DNA of 43,500 nucleotides from Chrysomallon squamiferum (taxonomy: Eukaryota > Mollusca > Gastropoda > Neomphalida > Peltospiridae). Location: positions 5,160,565 through 5,204,064 of the forward strand of contig CM022671.1 of assembly GCA_012295275.1 (NCBI GenBank), read 5' to 3'. A program made the position numbers and the translations under genes. Positions 1-10,830 of the stretch are shown here, in pieces; position 1 is the first letter of the stretch; the number at the start of each line of letters is the position of its first letter. The notes beneath the pieces were generated by a model. The model was given only the letters and a program-made list of their open reading frames with translations, was not told the DNA's origin and made no database searches.

Positions 1-39
1 CACCATTCATAACTTGTAATAACTGGATTATTTTTGTAG

Positions 40-3000
40 GTGTCCATAAAACATTTGTCAAGAGCAATGATAAGCTAAAAGTAACAAGACAGCAATCAAG
101 TAAGTAAATCCTTTTTCTTTACCCATAATATATATTTTTAAAATAATCATTTTAATTTTTTTTAAAACAAGTTTTAGTTTTTGTTATTTTCTTTTATTTT
201 ACCTTTAAGTTAACATTTTAAAATAACCTGTCTTACAATCTCACACAGATTCTTGTTTTAATATTCTTCTGATTCTCAAGACCTATGAGTATATAGTTTA
301 TCAATCAATAAGTACCAATTGCAGTATTAATATAATTAGTGGATTTAATTATTTAGAACAGAGAAAAGATATTATAGTCTCATATTTCTTGTGTTAACCA
401 GTAGTAAGAAACACTACCCATAAGATGTCTTCTTAACCATTGCACCACCTCCAACTTGGGTTTATACCTGCCTCAAATAGGTTCATTTGTTTTTAAAATT
501 TGTGACAGGCCCAACCCCAGAGAGAAGATCAGTATTGCGAGCAGGTTTGGAAGCTTTGATGAAGGAGACTGAGATGAAGGAAGGGTTACATGGAATGTCT
601 TGGAGTGTCCCTGTTGTCAGCAGCAGACCACAGAAAAAAGAATTGCAAACTAAGAAGAGTCTGTTACTGCCAGCAAAACTTCAGGTTTGTGAAGTAATTA
701 ATAAACTGATGTACAAATTAATGCACAAAATTAATGATTTTAATTAAAGAGAAGAATATTTATAGTAATGACACTAATTTCTAAGTTAAATTTTATAGAT
801 TTTGACAATAAAAAATAAAAATTAATAAATAAAAATAAATAAATAAAAATAAATAAATAAAAATAAAATACCAAAATTATTAATGCATAATAAAATTATA
901 TTAAACAAATTATTAATACATGATAAAATGAAAATAAAATAAAACTTTGGTTACTAAGAGTAAATTCTACAGTGCAAACATTTTTGATTCCATTTTTCAG
1001 GTGGGTTTTGGACATTAATAACTGATCAAGACACTAATATTAGTATAAAAAGATTTTCTAGAGACAAAATATTACTAATACTACTAGGAAATATATTTTG
1101 TTTTAAAGAAAAATATAAACTCTTTTTTGAAATACAAATGAATATTTTTTTTTAGGCTAATTTTAATAGGATTCAAATATGTTTTGTTTGAAGAATAATA
1201 TGAATTGATTTTGTAAGATATTTTGAATTTTATTTTTATTCAGGCTAAAAGAGATAAGATTCAGAGAGTCCATTTCAACCCAACAGACAGCCACTTTGCA
1301 GATCCAACAATCTCAGCTAACATGCGATCTGTCCAGCCTCTGAAAAACCCCATCACAGACGAAGAGAGATCCACGACTTCTCAATCTTCATCACCTAGGT
1401 AACAGCATTGTACCTAAAATGTGCTTACACTTATTACACTTTCAAGTTTTGAGACTAATAATGACTGAGGACCCCTTCATCTGAAATTCCATAATCAGAA
1501 ACTTTTTTCAAAGAAAAAACATAGTGATGTTTTATAGCTTTTGAAAGGTTTAATATAAACAAAATTTTATTTTATGCAAAAGATTATTAAAAATATTATA
1601 TTTAAAAAAAAAATACCTGCATCCTTATATTTCAAAAATTACAAAATACCCAAAACTTCTGATCCTTAGTGTTTTAGATAAGGAGTCCTTTACCTATACT
1701 TGTTACAGCAGTTTTCTGTGTTTGTTTTATGTTCAATTTGTTATTACTTTGTTCTCATGGTTAATGTTAAATTTAACATCTTTTGTTTTTTACATGATTA
1801 CTTTAAGTTGATGCTGTTAAATGTCTTCATAGTTCCCAGTGTTACATCTAACTATTGTTAAACTTTTCATCTTTCTTCAATATTTTGTTGTTATTATTAA
1901 AACAAAACTGATCCTTTTACTAATTTCTTATTTATGATTGCTTTTCATCAATTATAATTTAATTTTTAAACAACAATTAAGAAAAAAACTAAATTGTGTG
2001 TGGACATCTAACAGTTTTGTTTTATTAACCTCTGTTTTAATTGTTGCACTAACTTTGCTTTTATTCAAACTGAAGACGTAGCTGCTTTTCACATAGTCAG
2101 CGACATTTTTCATCTAGTCCCAGTCCGTCCCAGAGTTCCACAAGTCCATGGAGGCCAGCAGGACTGTCCCCTGCACCAAGTCCAGCCACTAAACAACGCA
2201 GCAGATCCCTGAGTCCAGCTCTGTCCAGAAGCTCAAATAGGGTTCGTGTACTAGATGTGGATGAAGACATGATTAGGTAGGCAGAAACTCTGTGGTAGTT
2301 ATGTGTAGTGGAATCATAGCAGCATGGATTGTGACAGTATAATGATAAATGTTTGATCTGAGAATTCTAGAATGTTTGGTATAAGGGTTTGTCTGGATAC
2401 AGGGTCTGTTCTTGATGTGGTCATTGACTAATTCGTATTCCAACTAGTGCCAGTTTTCTTGTAATTCAAGTTTGGATTATAAGATTTTATAAAAAAAAAA
2501 AAAAAATTTTTAAATATATAAAAATGCAGAAAGACAATCAGATATTTAATATGTAATAAACATTATTAATATGCATTATTTTTTGATTTGTTCATTTATT
2601 AAATGCTGAAGTAAGATTTTATATATTATTATTATTATTTATTTTATTTTATTTTATTTTATTTTATTTTATTTTATTTTATTTTATTTTTTTTTTTTTT
2701 TATTATTATTATTATTATTTATTTTTTGGTCATTTCTGAAGATATTTTAAAACAAAATATTATTCTTTTAATTTATTTCAGACAACTGTTCCCCTCTGAA
2801 GATGAGAAACCTGCTGAGGTAATATTTAGTTTAGTTTTATTTTGGTTTTATTTTTATTTCATTAAAGATTTCTGTTTCGATGTTAGAGGATATCACATGA
2901 ACTAATATTCATTGTTTCTTTTTCATTGTGTTCACAGCAAAGGCGTGGAAGACCAGTATCCAGGTATCCTGAATCTCCAGTTTCACAGAGGTATGTACTG

Positions 3001-4315
3001 TCTCGTTAGTAATAAAGTATACTTCAGTGAAAAAGTGTGTGCCATATACAAAATAAACAAATACATTTAATAAATTTAAAAAAAAAAAAAAATAATTTTT
3101 TTTTAAAATAACTGGAAAGATTTCACTTTAAAAATTCAGACGAGAAAATTGTTTATGGATTAATTGGTGTATAAATGTATTTACAGACAAAAACAAAGTC
3201 TTCATAAGTCTGATGTGAGAGGATCACAGAAACCTCAGCCACACCCTATTCAGGTATGTCACTTTATAATTACCATTTGTTATTGAACTTAGTATAATTA
3301 TAATTCAACTAGAATTTTTTTTTTTTTTAAATTTTAGTTAATCTTTGTTTTTTCATTTATTTCTGTTCTTTGGGAATTTTTAAACACTGCATGATGGATT
3401 TTTTTTTTTTTGTTATCAATAATTATAATCTTAACACAATTTTAAAATTTAGGTAGTTTTAATAATTTATGGCAGGAAATTAATTTAATTTATTTTTACA
3501 GATTATTATTTCTGATCAGATCATTAATTTTACTTAACGTGTATTTCTTAAGCATTTAGAGAGTCTTTATCTTTGGGTCCAAAATTATTTAAAAAAAACA
3601 AAAACATTTGGTGATAGAAACTTTTATGTTTATACCTCTGTGTGTAAGTTATAAAATTATTAAATATTAAATTGTTTTCACTGTTTAGAGTGAAGAAAAT
3701 GAAGAATTCAATGATATGTTGCTGAATGACATCCTGGCTGACACTGTCAGAGAACTGCAGCATTTTGAACAAGATGATGACGTCAGGCACGAAGCTGTCA
3801 GGTTACAGGATTTGCCAACACTCAGTAATCTGCAAAAACGATTAGAGGAAATGGAGGTAATGCCCCAAACTCAAAAAGCAACAAAAAAACAACAATACAA
3901 GAACCATAAATACAAATTACTATTATTTTTATTATGTTTTATCCACAGTTAATTAAATAATATTACTTATATATTATTTATTTTGACATTCACTTTATGT
4001 GTTCTTTTGATAAACTTTAATTTTTAATTTACTGACAAATGCTTTTCTGTTGTATTTTAAACTTTATTTTAACAGTGACAGACATTTTTTTCAGCTAGAC
4101 TTTAAACATTTTTTTTTAATATTTAGTGACAAAATGCAGTGGCATTTTACACTTTATTACAACATCACATTTTAAATTTATGTAAAAAAAGTTTGTTTTT
4201 TATTCCACAGCAAGAACAGAATGACATAAGAAGACGATGGGCATCAGTAATTTATGAAGATCCTAAACCAAAAGACTAAATATTTTACTACCAGTAAGTC
4301 ATACATAACATATCT

Positions 4316-4351
<36 letters not shown>

Positions 4352-6575
4352 AAAGTGATAAAGATAGATATAAAATAATTTGATTGTTGAGCACTATTCT
4401 ATCATAAAGAGACTTTTGTTCTGAGTATTATTCTCTATATATCTCACTCTGCAGCTTTTCCACTTTAGCAGTAAATGGATGACTTTGTTACAAAACATTA
4501 ATTATAGAGTGGCATTGTCCCAATCTTAGAATTGCATACTACATTTTTTTCATTAAGAAATTTTTGTTCTTAGTTTTGTATAATTTAAATAATTTTTAAA
4601 AAAAAAAAAAAAAAAAAATTAAAAATTAAAAATTCTGGGTTCTTATTCTAAAGCATATGTGTGTTTGCTGGGAATATTGAAGTATTATAATTTAGCAATT
4701 TGTTTGATGTTATTTCAGATGAACTTCTGTCTGACAGACCAGGATCTCCACCAGCAATTGAAGTGTCAAGAATCAGAACCAACTCCATTGACTCACGACC
4801 TCAGTGAGTTAGAGATTTTTTTTTAATAAAGCTTCTACTTTAATTTTACTGTTTTGAACTGAGACATAATTGGAGTTAATTAATTATAATTATTTTTTAC
4901 CAACTCATAATTTTTTGATAGATTTTATATCTTGTTTGTCTGTATTATCTGATAATTTTTTTAATATATTTGATTTATATTTAATTATGTTTTTTTTGTT
5001 AATGGGTAAGTTTGTAAAATATATAGGAAAACTTTCATATTTATTTTGTCATGGGCCATGTAAAATATGTTTGACAAAAAAACATTTAATTTTAAGAGGA
5101 TTAAGATGTACATTTAAACCATTATTTTAATAATATAAGTAAAAAGTTAAATAATAATAATATTAATATTGACAGCAACAATAGTAAAAATTAATATTTA
5201 ATAACAGTAAAAATAAATAGCAAAATAATAATAATAATCATTTTAAAAAATAATAAAAATTAATATTAAATAACAGTAAAACAAAAAGTAATATTAATAA
5301 CAAGAATAACAATAATTATCACAAAGCACACATTGCTCTTTAACAGCCAGTTTGATCCTCAAGCAATGGCCGAACCTGTCATGTTTACTGTGAGCCAGCC
5401 TGAAACAGTCTGGCACCACAGATACGTTCACGACAAACAACACAGGTCACAGATGGAACCCGAGACTGTTCCATCGTTCCGTAGAGCCAGGACTCAGCTG
5501 TCCTTGCCACAGACAGTGGTGGAGAGAATCGTGGATAACAAAGAGAAGTTCGAGCACCACCTCAAGAAGATGTCTCACCATCCGTTTGGAAGATTTGATC
5601 CGTGGAAGTTGGTGGAAGAGTGAGTGTAGAATTATTCTGTTCATTTTAGAATCAGAGAAGTTCTTAGAATGTTTTTATTGTTATTAATTTATCTCTATGT
5701 GTTTACACTGCATTTCTTTTAAAACTGTTCCTTGGGTAATGGGAAGAGTTCGTCAATAGGCCCATTGACACTATCAATTCATTATAAAAATGTGTTTATT
5801 ATTCAAATTATTTTGTTTTATTTTTAATTTTTTCACCGTTTCTGTCAGGAATGATTTTATTTTACATACAAATACTTATATTCTGGGGTAGATTCAAGTG
5901 TAAGCTAAATAATAAAACTGTCTTTATTTTGAAGAGATATTTCAGAATTGTATTTTCTAACATTACAGGCTTACTCTCATAACTTAACACTTGTGAAATA
6001 ATAATCCTTACAGTTTTATATAGCTTAGATTCTCAAGTTCTGAATACATTTAATCTGGTTATATTCAAAGCCTTATTCTCTGTAAACATTTGCCAAGTAT
6101 AAATACAACTCCATTCAGTACCATTTTTGAGACCCATTGTGTAAAATTATTATAAACATAGGTTTTTTTAATTTTCAGAATAACTGACCAGTTGATGGAC
6201 GAATGTTTCAGAGATGTCGCTGACGAAATGGAAGATATTAATGACGCTATTGCAAACAATATGTACAAGTCTGAATTCATTGTGACCGATGGTCAGTCAC
6301 CAGGAAATGAACAACTGCCCGACAGTGGAGAATCACCAGAGAGTGGACAACTGCCCAATGGTCAGGAGTCGCCAGAGAGTCGCCAGTCACCAGACAGTGG
6401 GAGGTTTTTTGTTAGTGGTCACTCACCTGAACAGCAGCGAGTGCCAAGGAATAACGAAGAACAGGATGATGACCATGTGGATGATGATAATGATGATCAC
6501 GTGGATGATGATGATGATCACATGGATGATGAATGGCTTAGTGACTCAGAGGATGACTATGTAGAAATTGCGTAA
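40..6575 (+). CDS. KIAA0753: Moonraker/OFIP (KIAA0753)-like centriolar satellite protein, 3' part, 12 coding exons
   Basis: Coding exons read from splice sites and phase: 40-99, 509-684, 1244-1398, 2076-2276 (or from 2118, same frame), 2782-2818, 2938-2990, 3187-3253, 3689-3856, 4211-4293, 4719-4803, 5347-5619 and 6179-6575, ending in TAA. The upstream part lies outside the window, and about 585 codons are visible. Family-like segments are the acidic helix LLNDILADTVRELQ, the RRRWASVIYEDP block and the C-terminal FDPWKLVEEITDQLMDE followed by DVADEMEDINDAI. The middle is Ser/Pro/Arg-rich. The tail has short SPESGQLP-like repeats and then an Asp-rich acidic stretch. Human KIAA0753 is a centriolar satellite protein working with OFD1 and FOR20 in centriole duplication and ciliogenesis. 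The assignment rests on remembered family similarity, strongest at the C terminus. Frame continuity fails inside exon 4211-4293 (separate entry). All junctions used are GT-AG. Confidence 0.72.
2624..2725. repeat. (ATTTT)n / poly-T / (ATT)n compound array in a Moonraker intron
   Basis: About ten ATTTT units are followed by a pure T run and then ATT units. The array ends about 55 bases before the acceptor of the exon at 2782. Confidence 0.95.
4211..4293 (+). other. Moonraker-like exon with apparent one-base frameshift and in-frame TAA
   Basis: The preceding exon ends in phase 0. Read from 4211, this exon encodes a conserved-looking block ending YEDPKPKD, then meets TAA at 4277-4279, 17 bases before the strong donor GTAAGT at 4294. 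The next exon (4719-4803) only makes sense if entered in phase 1 (AT GAA CTT CTG). As written, this exon is 83 nt and would leave phase 2. One base fewer, most simply one A of the run at 4270-4273, would both remove the stop and give the required phase. This could be an assembly error, a real null or truncating allele, or an unrecognised splice. The sequence alone cannot say which. Confidence 0.7.
4319..4349. repeat. (TG)n microsatellite
   Basis: About 15 uninterrupted TG units in the Moonraker-like intron, 25 bases after the donor of the frame-broken exon. Confidence 0.95.
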
Positions 6576-7035
6576 CTAGGATATTCTAAGATATTTTGTA
6601 ACTCAAGGATATTTGTTGCTCAATCAACATTTATGATATTATTTCATATTAGAGAAAAATGCAGCATACATGTGCCTAGAAAATATCTCTTCCACGTTTG
6701 TAAACAAATTAAATTTTTGTGCATTTTAACTGAATGAAATTACAGGCGCAGAACAATCAGGAATACTGACATTTTTAACCTAAGAATAATTTGGGATATT
6801 TTTAAATGAGGGAAGAAGACTGAAATAACTGATTGACAGAAGATTTAAGTACTTCTTTTGGTCAATTTGTCTGTGATATTGTAAACACATAGAATGATAT
6901 GTGACTGCAAGGTTTAGGAGTAGTTTAAAAGAACGATTATCTGAGATAATAAATAGTTAAGTTACAGAATATTTGTAAATGGAGAAATGGGACATAAAAA
7001 GATGATAAAGTTTATCAATACATAAATACATGTAT

Positions 7036-7071
<36 letters not shown>

Positions 7072-7980
7072 CTGATTTTGCAACTTAGTACTAATCAGAC
7101 ATTTTTATTTCTCTACACATGCATTGTAAGGGTAAACTTTAGGACACTTCTGTTGCAAAGAATTATATCTGCTGTATTTATTATTAAAAGAACTGGGTCA
7201 TTTTTAATAAGGAACAAATGACTGGAAGTTGCAGGATACCTTCATTTAATACTATAAAAATGGCTATTAAATGTTATTTTATATACATATTAATATCACT
7301 AACTGTTAATACAATTTTGGATTGATTAACCTTCAGTAAATATAATTTATGTAACATTAACAAGTAAAGAAAAGTCATACACAAAATTGTCAAATCATCA
7401 AAATTCAGCAACACATTAAACATTATATATCTCTTGCATAATCTGTGCCTCAGAAATGTGTGTTTCAGCATTTAGAAAATTATTTTCAAATTCATAGCAA
7501 ACTGAATATCGAGTTAGTGTTGAAATCTTAAAATTTGGGTGCTATTCATTCATATTTCAGTTTGAATATTTAGAAAAACAAATGTATATTGTAGATTATA
7601 TTTACTTTGATATAACTTAATGTCAATAGATTTTATGTGTGTATATATACAAATATATATCTATTTTCGTAAATTATGTATACAAAGATTGATGAGATAT
7701 ATTAACAAATCTCTTGGTTATTATTATTTTTTTTTTACATTAAAACTTTTTTTTAGAAAACTGGCTATTGTTTTTTTAATTCACCTGATAATTATCAGTG
7801 TAATTAAATAAAGGATGTACTCGAGGAAGAATGTATTCACAACAATGAATAATCACATGAAGGACATTTAGGTTAAAAGCTTCATCTGCAGTATTTTCTC
7901 GATTTTAAGCTGCAAGAAGAAATAAATAAATAGTGCCTTCGAGTATTTGAAACTTCAAACCAACCTTTCCTAACAATAAA
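6576..7980 (+). other. Probable 3' UTR of the Moonraker-like gene
   Basis: AT-rich sequence after the TAA ending at 6575, with no further coding signal. Candidate AATAAA poly(A) signals lie at 7807-7812 and 7975-7980. A (TA)n run covers about 7038-7068. The true cleavage site cannot be chosen from sequence alone. Confidence 0.4.
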
Positions 7981-8449
7981 GTAGAAAAATGTAATTAAAT
8001 TTGAAAGAACATACATTTTCTAATTCCCCCTCCTTATTGTGTTGTTATATTTCACTATATCATAGTATATGGACGAAGAATTGATTAGACTCATATTTAG
8101 AAAAACAACGCTGCAAAGCTTTGTTCATCTTTTGAGAGACCTGTAATTAATGTTATTATCTACCATTTATGTCAAAACAAACTATTCATCACACAAGAGA
8201 AAGATACAAATCTGTTCATTCACACGTACACAAATTCATTTGTGACAAATTTAAACATCACTGATCATTACTTTACCATGACTTTGTCAACAGTCATGTA
8301 ATTTTTGTAATGTTTTTAACTTTTATACCCTCACCCTGCTGGGAAAAATCATTTTTTTATGTAAGGCTAATAAGTATTTGCATTTTACGTGTGGAATATC
8401 TTGGAACTATATTTAAATAAACGTCAATAACAATATGAATTGAGCAATA

Positions 8450-8880
8450 TTTATTCAAAAAATGTACAGAATAAATGCACCTTAAACCTTGAAAAAAATT
8501 AATGTGCTAATCACAGGAAGCTGTTGTGAAGCATGTCTGTGACAGTCACACTTTCTGACAGTTCAGTGGGCGTGTCTGTTGCAGAAAAGAGTTTTGGGAA
8601 AGGAAAGAGAGTGGGTTCTCATTACAATTGCTGGACACAGGGGAGTGTCCAGCATATCGGATCGTAATGAATCGGTTGCGATGTTTCTTAGACGTTATCT
8701 ACTCCTTGTTGTTTCTGGCACTTGTCTAGTTCATTGAATGTCTCGTATTCGTCACGAGGTCTGTGTTGTTGGTTGGGTCCTGTTTGCTTGTTCTTTCTGG
8801 CAGCTTCCCTCTGGTCCAACAATTCCAAACCTTTTTTTTTTCTTTTTTTTTTTCTGCCAATTGTCTTTTTATTGATTTAA
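8450..8880 (-). CDS. Possible orphan 3'-terminal exon of an unrecognised minus-strand gene
   Basis: Read on the minus strand, an open frame runs from about 8876 to the TAA at 8690-8688. It has a Lys-rich start, then LELLDQREAARKNKQ, then RPRDEYETFNELDK and the end QQGVDNV. The composition is protein-like and the local GC is higher than around it. About 240 bases beyond the stop, the minus strand has AATAAA near 8452, giving a normal stop/3' UTR/poly(A) layout. Acceptor-like AG sites occur on the minus strand around 8900, but joining there needs a frame change inside the two A runs (11 and 10 A on that strand). No family is recognised. The region upstream on this strand is the Jockey relic, so the rest of the gene may be lost. 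It could be a decayed gene, a live exon or a chance frame. Confidence 0.3.
8619..8670. other. Strong inverted repeat (hairpin), 10 bp plus 7 bp arms
   Basis: The inner arms TGCTGGACAC (8629-8638) and GTGTCCAGCA (8645-8654) are perfect complements around a 6-nt loop. The outer arms TCATTAC (8619-8625) and GTAATGA (8664-8670) also pair perfectly, separated from the inner stem by 3 and 9 nt. It lies just past the stop of the possible minus-strand exon, so it would sit in that transcript's 3' UTR. It does not have the CAGTGN loop of an iron-responsive element, nor an obvious SECIS core. Confidence 0.85.
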
Positions 8881-9189
8881 AAGATGCTATAAACACCTGC
8901 AACTAAAAAGAATAAAAACATGAACATAGTGAACTTATTTACATTTATTATGTACTTTTTTTTAAATCCAGTAACCGGGTTAGTCTGAAAGTAAGTACGT
9001 TATGTTTTCTTTTGTTTGTTTTTTAATTATTATTAATTTAATTGGCTAATCAAACTGATCCGTCAATCAGCCGATCCATCCATAAATCAATTGGCTGTTC
9101 AACAAATCAGTCTGTAAGTCAATAAATTCAATTTTTGTTTGTTTTTGTGTCAAAAAAATAAAATAAAAAATTGAAACTTTCAACTCCAA

Positions 9190-9790
9190 GAGTCTAAAGT
9201 TTGTGTTTTGTGTTCAGAATGTACATTGTTACTGTTACTCTCTGTCTTTCAAGTTTGGTGCCAAGATATTTTGGAGTGGAGGAGTGACAGTTCACTTTGA
9301 CTGCTATGGATCTGTTGTTGATGAAGTCTTTAATGAAGATGAACAACTTGCCTTTGATGTTGTTGTTGATTAATTTGACAAGCAGTCCTTCCCTCCATAC
9401 CATGTTGAAGGCTTTTTCAATGTCTATGAATGTTGCGATGACTTTTTCGATTTCCTAAAAGACTGGTTGATTGATGTTTGCATACAGGTGATCTGGTCAT
9501 TTGTGCTGTGTTTCTTCTTGAAGCCACTTTGATATTTACTAATTCAATTGTTGTCGTGTAGTTGCTGATTCAAGCGTGTCTTGATCATGGTTTCCAGTGT
9601 TTTGCACATGTGTGACGTCAGTGTGATCGGTCTGTAGCTGTTGGGTAGTGAGTGATTGGCAAGCTTAAACATTTGGCGTGTTTCCAGTTTGTTGGAATCT
9701 TGCCTGTGGTCCATATTGTGTTGTAGAGATCGAGTACAATGAGTAGTGTTTCATCTGGTAGGTGTTGTAGTATTGTGTAGCTTATTTTGT
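9190..9790 (-). pseudogene. Jockey ORF2 reverse transcriptase, N-terminal half only
   Basis: On the minus strand YTILQHLPDETLLIVLDL and TTGKIPTNWKHAK are followed, after a frame change, by NSYRPITLTSHMCKTLE, a stop, QSGFKKKHSTNDQI and, after another frame change, FIDIEKAFNMVWREGLL and FIKDFINNRSIAVKVN. These are the fingers and motif A of a LINE reverse transcriptase. Motif A keeps the first Asp, while the second conserved Asp is Asn. The catalytic motif C is absent, so the copy cannot encode an active polymerase. Confidence 0.8.
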
Positions 9791-10369
9791 CTGGCTGTAC
9801 TTTTCTTGTTTTTCAGGGCATGTTTTAATTTGCTGATGTTGAAGAGTTGATTGTATTTCATGTGTCTGCAGAATGTTTGTCAATTGTTAGGCTGTCCAGT
9901 GGTTTCTTTGTGAATTTCAGTGGGAAGTTAGAGTTGCTGCTGGACTTTGCAAAGGTTTGGCCAAGTAGGTCTGCTTTTTGCTTGTCACTGAATGCGCTGC
10001 TTTTGCTGAGAGTGTTGATACTGTTTTTTTTTTTTGCCTTGGATGTTTTTCATTTTGGACCATATGTCTTTGACTGATAATTTGTTGTCAATGTTGTTGC
10101 AAAAAAGTTCCCACAGTTCTTGTTTTGCAGTGAGAATTGGGTTGGTGTCATTTCTATCTTTTGTCATTTTGTGACAATAGTCTTCTGAATTTGTTTCTTT
10201 CTTTGCATTTCTTTTCTATGCATTTCATTCACCAGGGACTGGATATTTTCCAGTGCAATGTCTGGTTATGGGTATAATCTGTTGGCAATCGAGTGTATCG
10301 TGTTGGTGAGTGATGTGCTATAGGTGTTGACGTCGTTGGGGTTCTCTATGGTGATGTTTGTAGAAGTTC

Positions 10370-10830
10370 CATTTGGGTGTGAAAATGGATCTGTCCGAGA
10401 AACTGTTCTTGCTGTTGTAGTTGGTGAGTATTGGGTGATGGTTGCTGTTTAGTTCTCAGAGCACTGTGATGTCCTTGCTTGTGAATGTTAGATCAATGGC
10501 AGTTTGGGCACCATTGATGTCACTGGTATATGTTCAGACAGACCAGCTGGTTTTGCTCTATGAAGTTTTCGAGGATGATTCCAGGGCTGTCATCTGTCAA
10601 GCCACCCCATAAGGTGTTGTAATTTCCCACTATAATGAGCTTGTTGTTTGTTATCATTTTGTTGAAGTCGTGGGTTTGGATGGTGTATAGTGCGGGAGTG
10701 GGTGGGCTGTACATGTTAATTATGTTGATGTTTCAATTGTTGTTGTGTACTGTGATGCTTAGTAGTTCTATGTTGGCATGGACTTTGCCTTGGTTCAGCT
10801 TGGTGTGTGGATTGTCTTGTTTGACGAGTG
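10370..10830 (-). pseudogene. Jockey ORF2 endonuclease (APE-type) remnant
   Basis: The minus strand reads KLNQGKVHANIELLSITV, a TGA, then NINIINMYSPPTPALYTI, IIVGNYNTLWG, LENFIEQNQLVCLN, GAQTAIDLTFTSKD, another TGA, and NSNHHPI with PKWNFYK. This is the central and C-terminal part of an APE-like endonuclease. The usual N-terminal part between ORF1 and this block is missing. Two positions normally Asp, in the GD(F/Y)N and SDHxPI motifs, appear as Asn here. Confidence 0.75.

Noticed and set aside
4247-4718. Alternative donor GTAATT at 4247 to rescue the Moonraker frame
   Set aside because: It would leave phase 0, which does not match the phase 1 needed by the exon at 4719, and would drop the conserved YEDP block.
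8619-8670. Hairpin as an iron-responsive element or SECIS
   Set aside because: The loop is not CAGTGN on either strand, and no ATGA...AA...GA SECIS core is placed correctly.
8831-8853. A-rich run (minus strand) as the poly(A) tail of the Jockey copy
   Set aside because: Possible in orientation, but about 340 bases of AT-rich non-element-like sequence separate it from the last recognisable RT coding, so the link is not shown.
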